Positions 51,801-60,689 of a DNA stretch of 64,000 bases are shown here, piece after piece. Numbering within the stretch: the first letter of the stretch is position 1; each line of letters opens with the position of its first letter. Made by a program: the position numbers and the translations under genes. The notes under the pieces are model-generated. The model was not told the DNA's origin. It ran no database searches and worked only from the letters and a program-made list of their open reading frames with translations. This DNA is from Tunicatimonas sp964551335 (GTDB lineage: Bacteria; Bacteroidota; Bacteroidia; Cytophagales; Cyclobacteriaceae), in NCBI GenBank assembly GCA_964551335.1, contig CAZKCO010000003.1:186001-250000 (forward strand), read 5' to 3'.

Positions 51801-52083
51801 ACTGCAAACCGATGAATGAAAATGTCAGGATTTCGGCATCCTCGGATGCACTAAGCCGATAGTTTCCTTCCACATCGGTAACAGTACCCTGGGTGGTACC
51901 TTTAACAATGACGTTCACTCCGGGTAGAGGGCCGCCATCTTCGGTAGAGGTGACTGTTCCGGAGATAATTTGTTCTTGCGCCCAGGCTCCCATAGAGACC
52001 GCGAGCAAGAAGAAGCTGCTTAGGCAGAAGTGCCTGAGCACTTTTCGCCAAACTGGCGACCGGTAATTTGTAGAATTGCTCAT
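48853..52083 (-). CDS. SusC/RagA-type TonB-dependent outer-membrane transporter 3
   Basis: A 1076-residue protein with a signal peptide (CLSSFFLLAVSMGAWAQ), a carboxypeptidase-like domain (TVTSTEDGGPLPGVNVIVK), plug motifs LFVVDGTPIDNS and SITVLKGPAASAIYGSRGSN, and a barrel ending INLNFKF. It closely parallels SusC1 in the first 150 residues (SKEVEINGRS, SLGYAVQEVEGE), with more divergence in the barrel, so a duplication followed by ligand change is plausible. It has a promoter-like site at 52233-52263. Confidence 0.96.
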   Translation of the reverse strand: MSNSTNYRSPVWRKVLRHFCLSSFFLLAVSMGAWAQEQIISGTVTSTEDGGPLPGVNVIVKGTTQGTVTDVEGNYRLSASEDAEILTFSFIGLQSKEVEINGRSVINIDLAEDAKQLSEVVITGLGMEREEASLGYAVQEVEGESLVKARETNLVNSLAGRVAGVQITGSSNFGGSSRILIRGANSIRGDNQPLFVVDGTPIDNSNFTTTTQAAGGGGYDYGNAAQDLNPDDIASITVLKGPAASAIYGSRGSNGVIEITTKKGSARKGIGISVNSGLSFQQVYVLPDYQNRYGAALIRDANGELVLDDAGLPIIDHGLDGSWGAPLDGSVITRHWDSYDEWDTENFGVARPMLPSPNNVDDFFRLGRTLNNNISFSGGNETAQFRLSYTNLSQQGTQENSELMRNTVNFSGSLKATEKLTARVTANYIGSDVQGRPATGYGDRNVMQMFNQWYQRQLDTDRLRSYRNPDGTQRTWNRKSQSDPTPNYFNNPFWDRYVNYQEDARTRIFGNMALSYEFTDWLTVTGRAMTDVYTDRREERAAIGSVEEPFYEEVVREVSESNFDLIANINTELSSDFTLSGFVGGNIRLNNLYRNEARTQDGLNIPGFFNIANSGGNPRVDDYFEEKQVNSLFGSASLGYRDFLYLDVTARNDWSSTLPEGNNSYFYPSVTTSFVFSELVDPSWLTLGKVRLGWAQVGNDTDPYRLASTYVPIANYGSFANATVPNSLNNANLKPEITTSWEAGLQLGFFNSRLNLDATYYDSETRDQIFAVDVSGATGYQSRVVNAGRVTNEGVEVMLSGTPVALPNSFRWDIAVNWARNVNRVAELTEDTKTIRLASLFGVYVEAKEGEKYGAITGPTVAVDPNTGKYIVDANGRYVQEPEQGVVGSVLADWTAGVSNTFTYKGFNLSALIDMQQGGALYSLTHMFGRYSGVLEETAVGNIREDGVILDAVVQSGVNEDGYPVSDGTANTVALSAPRWGADHYSRGRATQNVFDASFVKLREVQFGYSLPSSLLDNSPFTNITISLVGRNLAILHRNIPHVDPEGAVSSNNIQGFEGGQLPTERSFGINLNFKF

Positions 52084-52671
52084 GAATAGTTTTTAGTTAA
52101 AAATAGATTGTTAGTGTAAAGCACAGCTCTGAAAATCGGGTGTTCTTGGAATCTTAATTATGAAGACAGATAAGAAGAGAATTGAGAAAGCCATTCGCCC
52201 CTAATTTTGCTTATTGTACTTTGTACGATCTGCGAATGTACTTTTTTGCTTTTCTAAAAGCAATTTATGAATGAAAAAATATTCTACTCTATAACAATAA
52301 TCTTAAAAATATTATATGTTTCAATAAAATTTTCTATAGGAAAATTTCATCTTCCCAAAAAATTACTCATGTTTTTATGTTTTTCATAATACTAAATTAA
52401 TTTATCATTACATTTGCCCTATTTTCTATACTTTTGAAAGTCCAGATTTATCTGATTTGATATGTAAGTTTTTTGTATTATTCTATTAATTTCCTCTCTA
52501 GCGTGATAACCTCTAAAACTATAGAGTAAATATTAACGAAAATCATAGTGACACTATGTGGGATATTTTTTCAGCGTAGATACAGGTAAGCGGGTATGCG
52601 TACCTATTACAATACAATAGGCCATACCATTACCAGCATCCCAACTGTTTTCTCTAGAACCAGAAAAAATT
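52084..52671. other. 588-base gap between susC3 and hemE
   Basis: The region holds the susC3 promoter at 52233-52263 and a degenerate copy of the shared susC upstream element at 52437-52453. It is otherwise strongly AT-rich with no recognised RNA or short gene. Confidence 0.6.
52233..52263 (-). promoter_or_regulatory. Candidate susC3 promoter
   Basis: On the minus strand, TTG (52263-52261) is separated by exactly 20 bases from TACATTCG (52240-52233), one mismatch to TAnnTTTG. Predicted leader length is about 140 bases. It lacks the full extended -33 element of the other two. Confidence 0.55.
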
Positions 52672-53718
52672 TTACCGCATCCGGGTACTATACTCCTTTA
52701 CTTCATCAATAAAGCAGCGCACATGGTTAGGGGAAATATCAGGGTATACACCATGCCCCAGATTGGCAATGTGTCGGTAAGCTCCAAAAGCATCCAGCAT
52801 TTTTTGGGTAGCTTGCCTGATCTGGTCAAAACCAGCGTAGAGCGCCGCGGGGTCAAGATTACCCTGTAGTACTTTTTCGGTACCAATCACGGAGCGGGCG
52901 TAGCGAATGTCCGTATTCCAGTCAATACCCACCGTAGCGCAATCTAACTGACCAACCTGATTGAGATTAGCATAGGCTCCTTTAGCAAACACCGTAACCG
53001 GCACTTCCTGAATAGCCTGGCAAATCTGCTGGATATAGTGCAACGAAAACCGCTCAAAATGCGCAGGTGGCAAAATACCGGCCCAGGAATCAAATATCTG
53101 CACTACATCAGCTCCCGCCTCAATCTGAGCCCACAGGTAACGAATTGTACTCTCGGTGATCATCCGTAATAATCGGTCTGAAAGCTCAGGCTGTTGGTAG
53201 AGCATGGCCCGGGCTTTAGAAAAAGTTTTGCTACCTGAGCCCTCAATCATATAGGCAAAAATCGTCCACGGGGCTCCGGCAAACCCAATCAAAGGTACCC
53301 GGCTATCTAGTTCTTTCTTCACCAGCTTGATGGCTTCAGGAGTGTAAGCCAAATCGTCGGAAATATCCGCTACCTTCAACCGGTTAACATCGGCTTCGTT
53401 TCTGACCGTGCGAGGAAAAACCGGCCCCCGGCTTTCTACCATCTCATAGGGCAAGCCCATTGCCTCGGGGATCACCAGAATGTCAGAAAAGATAATAGCC
53501 GCATCAACGCCCAGAATATCTACCGGCTGAATGGTTACTTCCGCCGCTCGTTCGGGAGTCTTTACTAGTTCTACAAAGCCACTCAGTTTGGCCCGTACTG
53601 CCCGGTATTCGGGCAAAATACGACCCGCCTGCCGCATAAGCCAGACCGGCGTTCGTTCGGTTTTCTCACCTCGTATTGTGCGAAGTAGCAAATCGTTCTT
53701 TAGCGGCGAATCACTCAT
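52672..53718 (-). CDS. hemE: Uroporphyrinogen decarboxylase
   Basis: A 348-residue enzyme of normal length. The N-terminal signature RTPVWLMRQAGRILPEYRAV and the later FAGAPWTIFAYMIEG are diagnostic; the catalytic Asp is in IIFSDILVIPEAMGLPYEM. It decarboxylates the four acetate side chains of uroporphyrinogen III to give coproporphyrinogen III in haem synthesis. It stands alone, divergent from the aldehyde dehydrogenase gene by 126 bases. No other haem gene is in the window. Confidence 0.98.
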   Translation of the reverse strand: MSDSPLKNDLLLRTIRGEKTERTPVWLMRQAGRILPEYRAVRAKLSGFVELVKTPERAAEVTIQPVDILGVDAAIIFSDILVIPEAMGLPYEMVESRGPVFPRTVRNEADVNRLKVADISDDLAYTPEAIKLVKKELDSRVPLIGFAGAPWTIFAYMIEGSGSKTFSKARAMLYQQPELSDRLLRMITESTIRYLWAQIEAGADVVQIFDSWAGILPPAHFERFSLHYIQQICQAIQEVPVTVFAKGAYANLNQVGQLDCATVGIDWNTDIRYARSVIGTEKVLQGNLDPAALYAGFDQIRQATQKMLDAFGAYRHIANLGHGVYPDISPNHVRCFIDEVKEYSTRMR

Positions 53719-53844
53719 AATCAGATTATCTAATATCTTATTTGTTGGTGCTAGATACTATTCCTTATTGAAACAGTTGCTATTGTACTGGGAAATATGC
53801 TTTTTACTTAATCTATATTTTTTGCCAAAGATAGTTTTTTACCC

Positions 53845-55218
53845 ATGCCTACCCAAAGTATAAATCCACTTACTAACGAAGTGATTCGTGAGTTTGAAGA
53901 ACACTCCGACCAAGCTATCGAGAACGCACTACAGCGAGCGGAGGAAACCTACGCATGCTGGAGAGAGATGACTTTCAATGAGCGCTCGGAACGAATGTAC
54001 GCAGCCGCTCGTCAATTGCGCCAACGCAAAGAGCATTACGCTCAGCTCATGACCGACGAAATGGGCAAAGTTAAAAGCGAAGCTATGGCCGAAGTGGAAA
54101 AGTGTGCTCTGGCCTGCGACTACTACGCTGAACACGCGGAAGGTTTTCTGGAAGATGAGCCGCTAAATGCCCCTGAAGGTGAGGCTTACATCGCTTACGA
54201 CCCTATTGGGCCCGTACTGGCGGTGATGCCCTGGAACTTTCCGTTTTGGCAAGTAATTCGCTTTGCCGCGCCCAACCTAATGGCGGGCAACGTTGGTATC
54301 CTGAAGCACGCCCCAAATGTGCCTCAGTGCGCGCTGGCAGTAGAAGAGATATTTCGCGAAGCTGGCTTTCCCGAGCACGCTTTTCAAACACTGCTGGTCT
54401 CACATCATAAAGTGAGTTCCTTACTGGAGGATCGAAGAATCAAAGCGGCTACCCTGACCGGTAGCGATGCTGCCGGTAGTAAAGTAGCCCAGAAAGCGGG
54501 TGAACAAATTAAAAAGACCGTACTGGAGCTGGGCGGCAGCGACCCGTTTATTGTACTAGCCGATGCCGATATAGATTTGGCAGCAGATGTCGGGGTAAAA
54601 GCCCGAATGATTAACTGCGGACAAAGCTGCATCGCGGCCAAGCGGTTTATCGTACATCAGTCGGTGTACGACGATTTTATAACGGTTTTTATGCAGAAAA
54701 TGCAGCAATTGAAACAGGGCAACCCTAATGATGAGGGCACCGACTACGGCCCTATGGCCCGGGAAGACCTCGCTAAGAAATTGCTGACACAAGTCACCAA
54801 ATCGGTAGAAAAGGGGGCAAAGGTATTGCTCGGCGGTGATCGGCCCGATAAGAAAGGTGCTTTTTTTAACGCCACGGTGCTGGCTAATATCACTCCCGGG
54901 ATGCCGGCTTACCACGAAGAGTTGTTTGGCCCGGTAGCTACCGTTTTTGTGGTGAAAGATGACGACGAAGCTGTTCGCCTGGCTAATGATACACCCTACG
55001 GACTGGGTGGTTCGGTCTGGACGCGGGACATTGAACGGGGTAAACGAATGGTACGACGGGTTGAGGCCGGAGCAGTATACATTAACAAAATGATGGCTTC
55101 GCATCCGGCCATTCCTTTCGGCGGAATTAAGCTTTCGGGCTACGGCCGGGAGCTATCTCATCTGGGTATCCGGGAGTTTGTAAATCAGAAGACAGTGTGG
55201 ATTGACGATTTGAGGTAG
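53845..55218 (+). CDS. Aldehyde dehydrogenase, succinate-semialdehyde type (Sad/GabD-like)
   Basis: A 457-residue enzyme of the NAD(P)-dependent aldehyde dehydrogenase family. Visible are the cofactor segment VMPWNFPFWQVIRFAAPNL, the general base Glu in VLELGGSDPF (about residue 228), the catalytic Cys in INCGQSCIAAKRF (about residue 262) and the EELFGPVATVFVV motif. Length and the PTQSINPLTNEVI start resemble the Escherichia coli YneI (Sad) succinate-semialdehyde dehydrogenase. Substrate assignment is by family likeness only. It is divergent from hemE and precedes the histidine kinase by about 100 bases. Confidence 0.88.
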   Translation: MPTQSINPLTNEVIREFEEHSDQAIENALQRAEETYACWREMTFNERSERMYAAARQLRQRKEHYAQLMTDEMGKVKSEAMAEVEKCALACDYYAEHAEGFLEDEPLNAPEGEAYIAYDPIGPVLAVMPWNFPFWQVIRFAAPNLMAGNVGILKHAPNVPQCALAVEEIFREAGFPEHAFQTLLVSHHKVSSLLEDRRIKAATLTGSDAAGSKVAQKAGEQIKKTVLELGGSDPFIVLADADIDLAADVGVKARMINCGQSCIAAKRFIVHQSVYDDFITVFMQKMQQLKQGNPNDEGTDYGPMAREDLAKKLLTQVTKSVEKGAKVLLGGDRPDKKGAFFNATVLANITPGMPAYHEELFGPVATVFVVKDDDEAVRLANDTPYGLGGSVWTRDIERGKRMVRRVEAGAVYINKMMASHPAIPFGGIKLSGYGRELSHLGIREFVNQKTVWIDDLR

Positions 55219-55321
55219 CTTCAGTCAGTGGCTGCAATCAAAACAAAAGAGGCTAGTTATTTGCAAAATTGATCTATCTATGGTTCTTTAAACCTAGATT
55301 TTCAATCTATCCACAACCCTC

Positions 55322-57301
55322 ATGCGTCAAAAGGTTATTTGGTTTGATGCTGTTCTCATCATACTCGGATTTGTCAGGTGTTCTCCTACACAACATATTC
55401 CTCAGGCAGAAAAGGGGGTGCTGGATTTGAGCTACTGGGTGTGGGAAGATAATGGTGAAGTCGCCCTAAGCGGGGAGTGGAATTTTTACTGGAAGGAGCT
55501 TATTTCGCCAAAACCGTTCAATAACGACTATCCTCCGACCACATCCTACATCGACGTACCGAGTAGTTGGGCTCAAAACTTCTCAAACGTTGTTTTTTCG
55601 CCTTCCGCTGGGTACGCCACTTATCAGTTGACAGTACGATTACCTTCTGATTCGGTGCCCCTTTCTCTTAGAGTGAATACCGCCTCTACGGCCATGCACG
55701 TTTGGGTAAACGGGGACTCAGTATATGAAGTCGGGCGAGTTGCCACTACTTCCGCTGATGCCCAACCGGGTTTTAACCCTAAGGTGATTTCGCTTCCGGT
55801 TTCCAACGAACTGGATATTGTTATCCATGTATCCAACTATCATTACCGGAAGGGGGGCCTGTGGAGCACCCTACAGTTGGGTCCATCCTCTACTGTTATC
55901 CGAAACTGGATACGCGATTATGTGATTACCGCTTTTCTGGTAGGGAGCTTTTTTATTATGGCCCTTTACCATCTAATCCTATACTTCCATCGGCGCAGAG
56001 ATGCTTCCTCTCTATATTTCAGTGTTTTCTGTTTGCTGATTATTATCCGAACGCTTAGCACCGACCTATATATTTTAGCTGATTTTTTTCCTTGGGGGGG
56101 AGTAGTTCGCCTGGAGTTACTCAGCTTTTATCTCTGTATACCGGCTTTTGCTGCTTTTACCAGAACCCTCTATCCCTCAGTTTTGCCCCGCTGGGTTTTC
56201 GTGTCTAGTTACGCTGTAACTGCCGTTTGTTGCCTACTTGTATTGCTGGTGCCCCTTCGTTGGTCTTCTTACACAGTGATACCTTTCGAGGTATTTACAA
56301 TTGGCATGGGAGTTTTTGCTTTGTATCGGGTTAGTATCGCCAACTGGCGCCAATTGGATGGTATCATCATCTTTACACTGGGATTTTTCAGCCTGTTTGC
56401 CGCCTTAATCAACGACTCACTGTACGCTAATAATCTGATTAACACGTTTTTTGCGGCCCCTTTTGGGCTATTTGTTTTCTTGTTTTTTCAATCCGCTCTG
56501 CTCTCCCGGCGCTTTTCCCGGGCTGCTAACGATTTGGAGCACATCAACTATGAGCTAGAAAACCGCAGCCAACAGATTGAGATTAAAAACGATGCGTTGA
56601 CCAAGCTCAACCAGGAAATGGATGTTTTTGTCTACCGTACCTCTCACGATTTGCGCGCTCCGCTTACTTCCCTGCTGGGTATCATTGCCCTGATGCGCAA
56701 TGAATCTATTTCTACCGAAATGCTTTCCTATTTAGATCTTCAGGAGCGATCTATTCATAAGCTAGATAGTTTTATTCGGGAGATTCTGGACTATTCGCGT
56801 AATTCCCGTCTGGCCATTGAGCCTCAGATCATTGACTTCCGGAAAATGATAGAAGATACCTACTCTCTTTATACACACCTCCCCCAATTTAACCGGATAG
56901 AAAGACGAACCACGGTTAACCAGATAGTTCCGTTCGGCGGGGATAAAAAACGACTGGAAGTAATTTTCAATAATCTGTTATCTAACGCCTTACGTTATTA
57001 TAATCCCTACGAGGCAAACCCGTACGTGCAGATTGAAGTGGATATTGACGAATCCCAGGCAGTTATCAGGATACAGGATAACGGACTAGGCATTGCACCC
57101 GAGCATCAGGAGCGAATTTTTGAGATGTTCTACCGGGCTAGTAATAACAGCGAAGGCTCCGGACTAGGTTTGTTCTTAGTTAAAGAAACGATTGAAAAAA
57201 TTGGGGGGAAAGTGGAAATTCATTCAGAAGTGAACCGGGGTACGTTATTCACAGTACACCTCCCTAACCAGGCGGTAATGGATGAAGTAGTTGCTGAGTA
57301 A
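55322..57301 (+). CDS. Membrane sensor histidine kinase with 7TMR-DISM sensor region
   Basis: A 659-residue protein. The start is a lipoprotein-like signal (FDAVLIILGFVRCSPTQ). Residues 30-195 form a periplasmic beta-sandwich of the DISM type (ALSGEWNFYWKEL). Seven hydrophobic helices follow (about 200-395), then a coiled coil, a HisKA domain with phospho-acceptor His at about 442 (TSHDLRAPLTSLLG), and a HATPase domain with N-box NNLLSNALRYY, IQDNGLGIAPEHQERIF and GSGLGLFLVKE. This is a two-component sensor of an extracellular, perhaps carbohydrate, signal. No response regulator is adjacent. Confidence 0.93.
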   Translation: MRQKVIWFDAVLIILGFVRCSPTQHIPQAEKGVLDLSYWVWEDNGEVALSGEWNFYWKELISPKPFNNDYPPTTSYIDVPSSWAQNFSNVVFSPSAGYATYQLTVRLPSDSVPLSLRVNTASTAMHVWVNGDSVYEVGRVATTSADAQPGFNPKVISLPVSNELDIVIHVSNYHYRKGGLWSTLQLGPSSTVIRNWIRDYVITAFLVGSFFIMALYHLILYFHRRRDASSLYFSVFCLLIIIRTLSTDLYILADFFPWGGVVRLELLSFYLCIPAFAAFTRTLYPSVLPRWVFVSSYAVTAVCCLLVLLVPLRWSSYTVIPFEVFTIGMGVFALYRVSIANWRQLDGIIIFTLGFFSLFAALINDSLYANNLINTFFAAPFGLFVFLFFQSALLSRRFSRAANDLEHINYELENRSQQIEIKNDALTKLNQEMDVFVYRTSHDLRAPLTSLLGIIALMRNESISTEMLSYLDLQERSIHKLDSFIREILDYSRNSRLAIEPQIIDFRKMIEDTYSLYTHLPQFNRIERRTTVNQIVPFGGDKKRLEVIFNNLLSNALRYYNPYEANPYVQIEVDIDESQAVIRIQDNGLGIAPEHQERIFEMFYRASNNSEGSGLGLFLVKETIEKIGGKVEIHSEVNRGTLFTVHLPNQAVMDEVVAE

Positions 57302-57308
57302 CCGATTA

Positions 57309-58052
57309 TTAGTCAATTCCCATTTGTTGTTTCGCCCGCTCCAAGTCCGTTGGCGTATCTACGCTTAGGCTTTCGTGCTCAGTAAGTCCCACTTTAATAG
57401 TATAGCCATTTTCAATCCAACGCAATTGCTCCAGCGATTCGGCTTTCTCTAGAGACGAAACCGGCAACCGGGTAATTTCTCGCAAAACATCAGCCTGGTA
57501 GGCGTATAGGTGTACGTGCTTGTAGAAGGTGTGGTGGTTTAGCCATTGTTCCGGTGGTACATCTCTAAGGTAAGGAATAGCGGTACGGCTGAAGTAAATG
57601 GCCTCCTGCCGGGTGTTGAATATTACCTTCATCATATTAGGGTTGGTCAACACCGAAGCATCGTGGATTTCGGATACCAACGTACCTAGTTGGGTTTGTC
57701 CATCGAGCAAACTAGCCAGTTCGTCAATAGCTTCGGGCTGCACAAAGGGCTCATCGCCCTGAATATTGACAACGTAATCATAGGTTTCGGTTTGCTGATC
57801 AAGCGCCTCCCGGCAACGGTCAGTGCCCGATGGGTGATCCGGACTCGTCATACAAACCTCACCACCAAACTTTACTACGTGTTCTTCAATCGCGGGATGA
57901 TCGGTAGCAATCACCACCTTGCTAAGTTGATTGGCCTTTTTAGACTGCTCGTATACGCGCTGTACCATGCTTTTGCCGCCAATATTGGCCAGCACTTTCT
58001 GCGGAAAACGGGAAGAAGCCCAACGGGCCGGAATGATACCGAGTATCTTCAT
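57309..58052 (-). CDS. kdsB: 3-deoxy-manno-octulosonate cytidylyltransferase
   Basis: A 247-residue enzyme with the nucleotidyltransferase start LGIIPARWASSRFPQKVL and the GGKSMVQRVYEQ segment, followed by SPDHPSGTDRCREAL and VVNIQGDEPFVQPEAID, the conserved KdsB motifs. It activates Kdo as CMP-Kdo for lipid A core synthesis in the cytoplasm. Its stop is seven bases from that of the histidine kinase gene on the other strand. The DUF427 gene lies upstream on the same strand with a 70-base gap. Confidence 0.97.
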   Translation of the reverse strand: MKILGIIPARWASSRFPQKVLANIGGKSMVQRVYEQSKKANQLSKVVIATDHPAIEEHVVKFGGEVCMTSPDHPSGTDRCREALDQQTETYDYVVNIQGDEPFVQPEAIDELASLLDGQTQLGTLVSEIHDASVLTNPNMMKVIFNTRQEAIYFSRTAIPYLRDVPPEQWLNHHTFYKHVHLYAYQADVLREITRLPVSSLEKAESLEQLRWIENGYTIKVGLTEHESLSVDTPTDLERAKQQMGID

Positions 58053-58122
58053 AACCAGAAACCGAAATGATTGACTAGTTGAATGAACGAATGTACGTAT
58101 ATTCCTTTACTCTCTCATCGGC

Positions 58123-58407
58123 TCACTCTTTAACTTCCACTTTATTAGTGTAAAAAGCCACATGGTCTTTAATCTGCTGGGCAGCGTCCTTCGGTTCGGG
58201 ATAGTACCAGGCCGCATCGTTGGCTGACTTCCCGTTTACTTCCAAGCTATAATAGGATGCTTTACCTTTCCAGGGGCAGGTGGTGTGCGTGTTGCTACTC
58301 TTGAAGTACTCTTTATTAATAGATTCCGGCGGGAAATAATGGTTTCCTTCTACCACTTCGGTCTGATCACTTTCGGCAATTACCTGATCGTTGAATACAG
58401 CTTTCAT
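58123..58407 (-). CDS. DUF427 domain protein
   Basis: A 94-residue single-domain protein. It has the standard DUF427 pattern: a start strand KAVFNDQVIAESDQT, HYFPPESI, the SSNTHTTCPWKGKASYYSL core with its Thr-Cys-Pro-Trp-Lys-Gly, and AAWYYPEPKDAAQQIKDHVAF at the end. It is a small beta-tent fold protein of unknown function found widely in bacteria. It probably forms its own unit upstream of kdsB. Confidence 0.93.
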   Translation of the reverse strand: MKAVFNDQVIAESDQTEVVEGNHYFPPESINKEYFKSSNTHTTCPWKGKASYYSLEVNGKSANDAAWYYPEPKDAAQQIKDHVAFYTNKVEVKE

Positions 58408-58666
58408 AATTAGTTTAGTGTTAAGATGTTATAGCGCTGAGATGTTCAAATGATTGCTGGATCAGCCCCACAGTGCAACGTACCACTTGCTAGGGAATGA
58501 CGTTATAAAATCACACGAACACTACCTTATTTCCTTCTAACTCGATTGCCAGTAAAGAGTTACCTCAGGAAGGTGGTCTTTATTACTTTGTCAGAATTAT
58601 GACAACAAACCCTGAACAATTTAGAGCATCCGGTCTTAACAATGATGTACCCTACTCCCCAAACCT

Positions 58667-60025
58667 ATGAGCCAGTACGGATTACGTATTCCTGATCCGA
58701 AAAATAAGAAACGTGTGGTAATTGTTGGTGGTGGCTTCGGCGGTATGAACCTGCTGAAATACCTGGATGACAAAGTTTATCAGGTAGTGCTATTTGACCG
58801 AAATAATTTCCACACCTTTGTGCCTCTACTCTACCAGGTAGCTACCGCGGGTATCGAACCGGACTCCATCGTTGATCCGCTCCGGAACTTGCTTCGCAAG
58901 CGATTTGATACGCACTTTCGGATGATGAAGGTTTTGCAAATCAGACCCGAAGATAAAGAGGTTGATACGGCCATTGGTCCTTTGGCTTACGACTATCTTA
59001 TTATTGCTACCGGTACTGACGCTAACTTCTATGGTAACCAAAGCATTGAGGAGAAGGCGCTGAAGCTACAGACGCTGCAAGACTCATTGAATATGCGTAG
59101 CCGTATTCTGCAAAACTTCGAGATGGCTACCCTCTCTAATGATCCGGATGAGCGCGACCGACTGACCAATTTTATTATTGTGGGCGGCGGGCCTACCGGA
59201 GTGGAACTAGCCGGCACTATGGCTGAACTGCGCGAATACGTACTTCCTCGCGATTATCCCGAACTAGATTTCGGTATTATGGATATTTATCTCGTGCATA
59301 GCCGGGACTATCTGCTACCCTATATGCCCGAAAAAGCCGGCCGCAAGGCCGAAAAGTTCCTTGAGGATATGGGGGTAGAAATTATCCTGAATACTAAAGT
59401 TACCGACTACAATGGCCATCAGGCAACCCTAAACGATGGCCGAAAACTTGACGGTGAGTGCCTGATCTGGTGTGCCGGAGTGAAGGGAATGATCATACCA
59501 GGTTTGCCTTCCGAAAGTACCGAACGAGGCAATTACCTGGTGAACGAATATAATCAGGTACTCGGCTTTGATCATATCTTCGCCATTGGTGATATTGCCT
59601 TACAAAAAACGGCGGAATATCCGGACGGACATCCGGGCGTAGCTCAGACTGCTATTCAGCAGGGAAAATTGTTAGGGAAAAACCTGATGCGGCTAAGCCT
59701 TCGGCGGGAGATGAAACCGTTTTATTACAAAAATAAAGGGACCATTGCCACCATTGGCCGCAATAAGGCGGTCGCTAATTTTCTGGGTAAGATTCGGGCG
59801 GGCGGCTGGTTTGCCTGGTTTATCTGGTGGGTAGTGCATATCTACTATCTGGTAGGGTTTCGTAACAAAGTAGGAACCCTCTCTAACTGGATACTTAACT
59901 ACTTCTCGTATCGCCACAGCAGTCGCCTGATTGTCCGCCCCTTTGTACGTAGCAACGACTCAGATGAGCAGGAACTGTTTGCAAAAAATATTGATAACCC
60001 GCGAAGTATAAGCGCTGATTCCTAA
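58667..60025 (+). CDS. Type II NADH dehydrogenase (NDH-2)
   Basis: A 452-residue FAD enzyme. The FAD-binding turn VVIVGGGFGGMNLLKYL is at about residue 18, a quinone-pocket-type segment FVPLLYQVATAGIEP near 65, the NAD-binding turn FIIVGGGPTGVELAGTM at about 170, and AIGDIALQ with GVAQTAIQQGKLLGKNL near 320. The C-terminal helical part (GGWFAWFIWWVVHIYYLVGF) anchors the enzyme to the membrane. NDH-2 passes electrons from NADH to quinone without pumping. It is followed 67 bases on by the lipoprotein gene. Confidence 0.95.
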   Translation: MSQYGLRIPDPKNKKRVVIVGGGFGGMNLLKYLDDKVYQVVLFDRNNFHTFVPLLYQVATAGIEPDSIVDPLRNLLRKRFDTHFRMMKVLQIRPEDKEVDTAIGPLAYDYLIIATGTDANFYGNQSIEEKALKLQTLQDSLNMRSRILQNFEMATLSNDPDERDRLTNFIIVGGGPTGVELAGTMAELREYVLPRDYPELDFGIMDIYLVHSRDYLLPYMPEKAGRKAEKFLEDMGVEIILNTKVTDYNGHQATLNDGRKLDGECLIWCAGVKGMIIPGLPSESTERGNYLVNEYNQVLGFDHIFAIGDIALQKTAEYPDGHPGVAQTAIQQGKLLGKNLMRLSLRREMKPFYYKNKGTIATIGRNKAVANFLGKIRAGGWFAWFIWWVVHIYYLVGFRNKVGTLSNWILNYFSYRHSSRLIVRPFVRSNDSDEQELFAKNIDNPRSISADS

Positions 60026-60092
60026 CTTAGTGCTGCTGCTTAGCAAATATATTTAATGTTCAACTTTAGCTTGATAGTATCGTTTCAGAAGT

Positions 60093-60689
60093 ATGAGAAA
60101 TCTTTTCGCTATCATTTTAGGAATAGCTGTTGTACTTACTGCTTGTGACTATACCACTGAAGTATCCAGTGAGCTTGGCGAAGAACCTTATTTTGATCTA
60201 CCCATTCTGGTTCAGCGGCAATTAGCTCAAATAGATTCTCTCCAACCTTTAGTAGAAATTGTGGCCGAAATTGGTGGTGAGCAAGAAACAGAAACCCTGA
60301 AAAAGGATAGTGCTGACTGGGCAGAAACCCTCAAGATTTTCAGCAATGTGAATATTAACCGTCCGGTATTGCAAGGAAGTTATTCAGTAAAAGATAGCAG
60401 TGACCGGCAGCGCGGTTGGCAGGCGAAAGTATACCGAGCTAAGCAGCCAGAAAAGCTAGAAATCCCTTATTTGATCGTTTATTATGAAGACTCTCTGGAA
60501 AACGTGCGGCGTATTGAAACCGAATTTAGGGAGCAAAACATGCTTTACCGCACCCGACGGCAACTAGCTATGCAGTTACAGCCAGCCAAAACTGGCCCGC
60601 GGCTGGTAAGCTACCAAAGTAACGGTAGCCAAAAGATGATTTTCCGAGATCAGATAGATTATTTTCTCGAGGCTCGCTTACAGTATTAA
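60093..60689 (+). CDS. Lipoprotein of unknown function
   Basis: A 198-residue protein with a lipoprotein signal (NLFAIILGIAVVLTACDYT; Cys about residue 18). The mature part is polar and mixed helix and strand, with IFSNVNINRPVLQGSYSV and EIPYLIVYYEDSLENVRRI as the main conserved-looking blocks. I do not recognise the family. It is convergent with the tyrosine autokinase gene, with a 4-base overlap of the stop regions (60686-60689). It may be co-transcribed with NDH-2. Confidence 0.75.
   Translation: MRNLFAIILGIAVVLTACDYTTEVSSELGEEPYFDLPILVQRQLAQIDSLQPLVEIVAEIGGEQETETLKKDSADWAETLKIFSNVNINRPVLQGSYSVKDSSDRQRGWQAKVYRAKQPEKLEIPYLIVYYEDSLENVRRIETEFREQNMLYRTRRQLAMQLQPAKTGPRLVSYQSNGSQKMIFRDQIDYFLEARLQY

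Noticed and set aside
54556..55104. 182-codon minus-strand frame inside the aldehyde dehydrogenase gene
   Set aside because: Antisense shadow of a gene with intact catalytic motifs.
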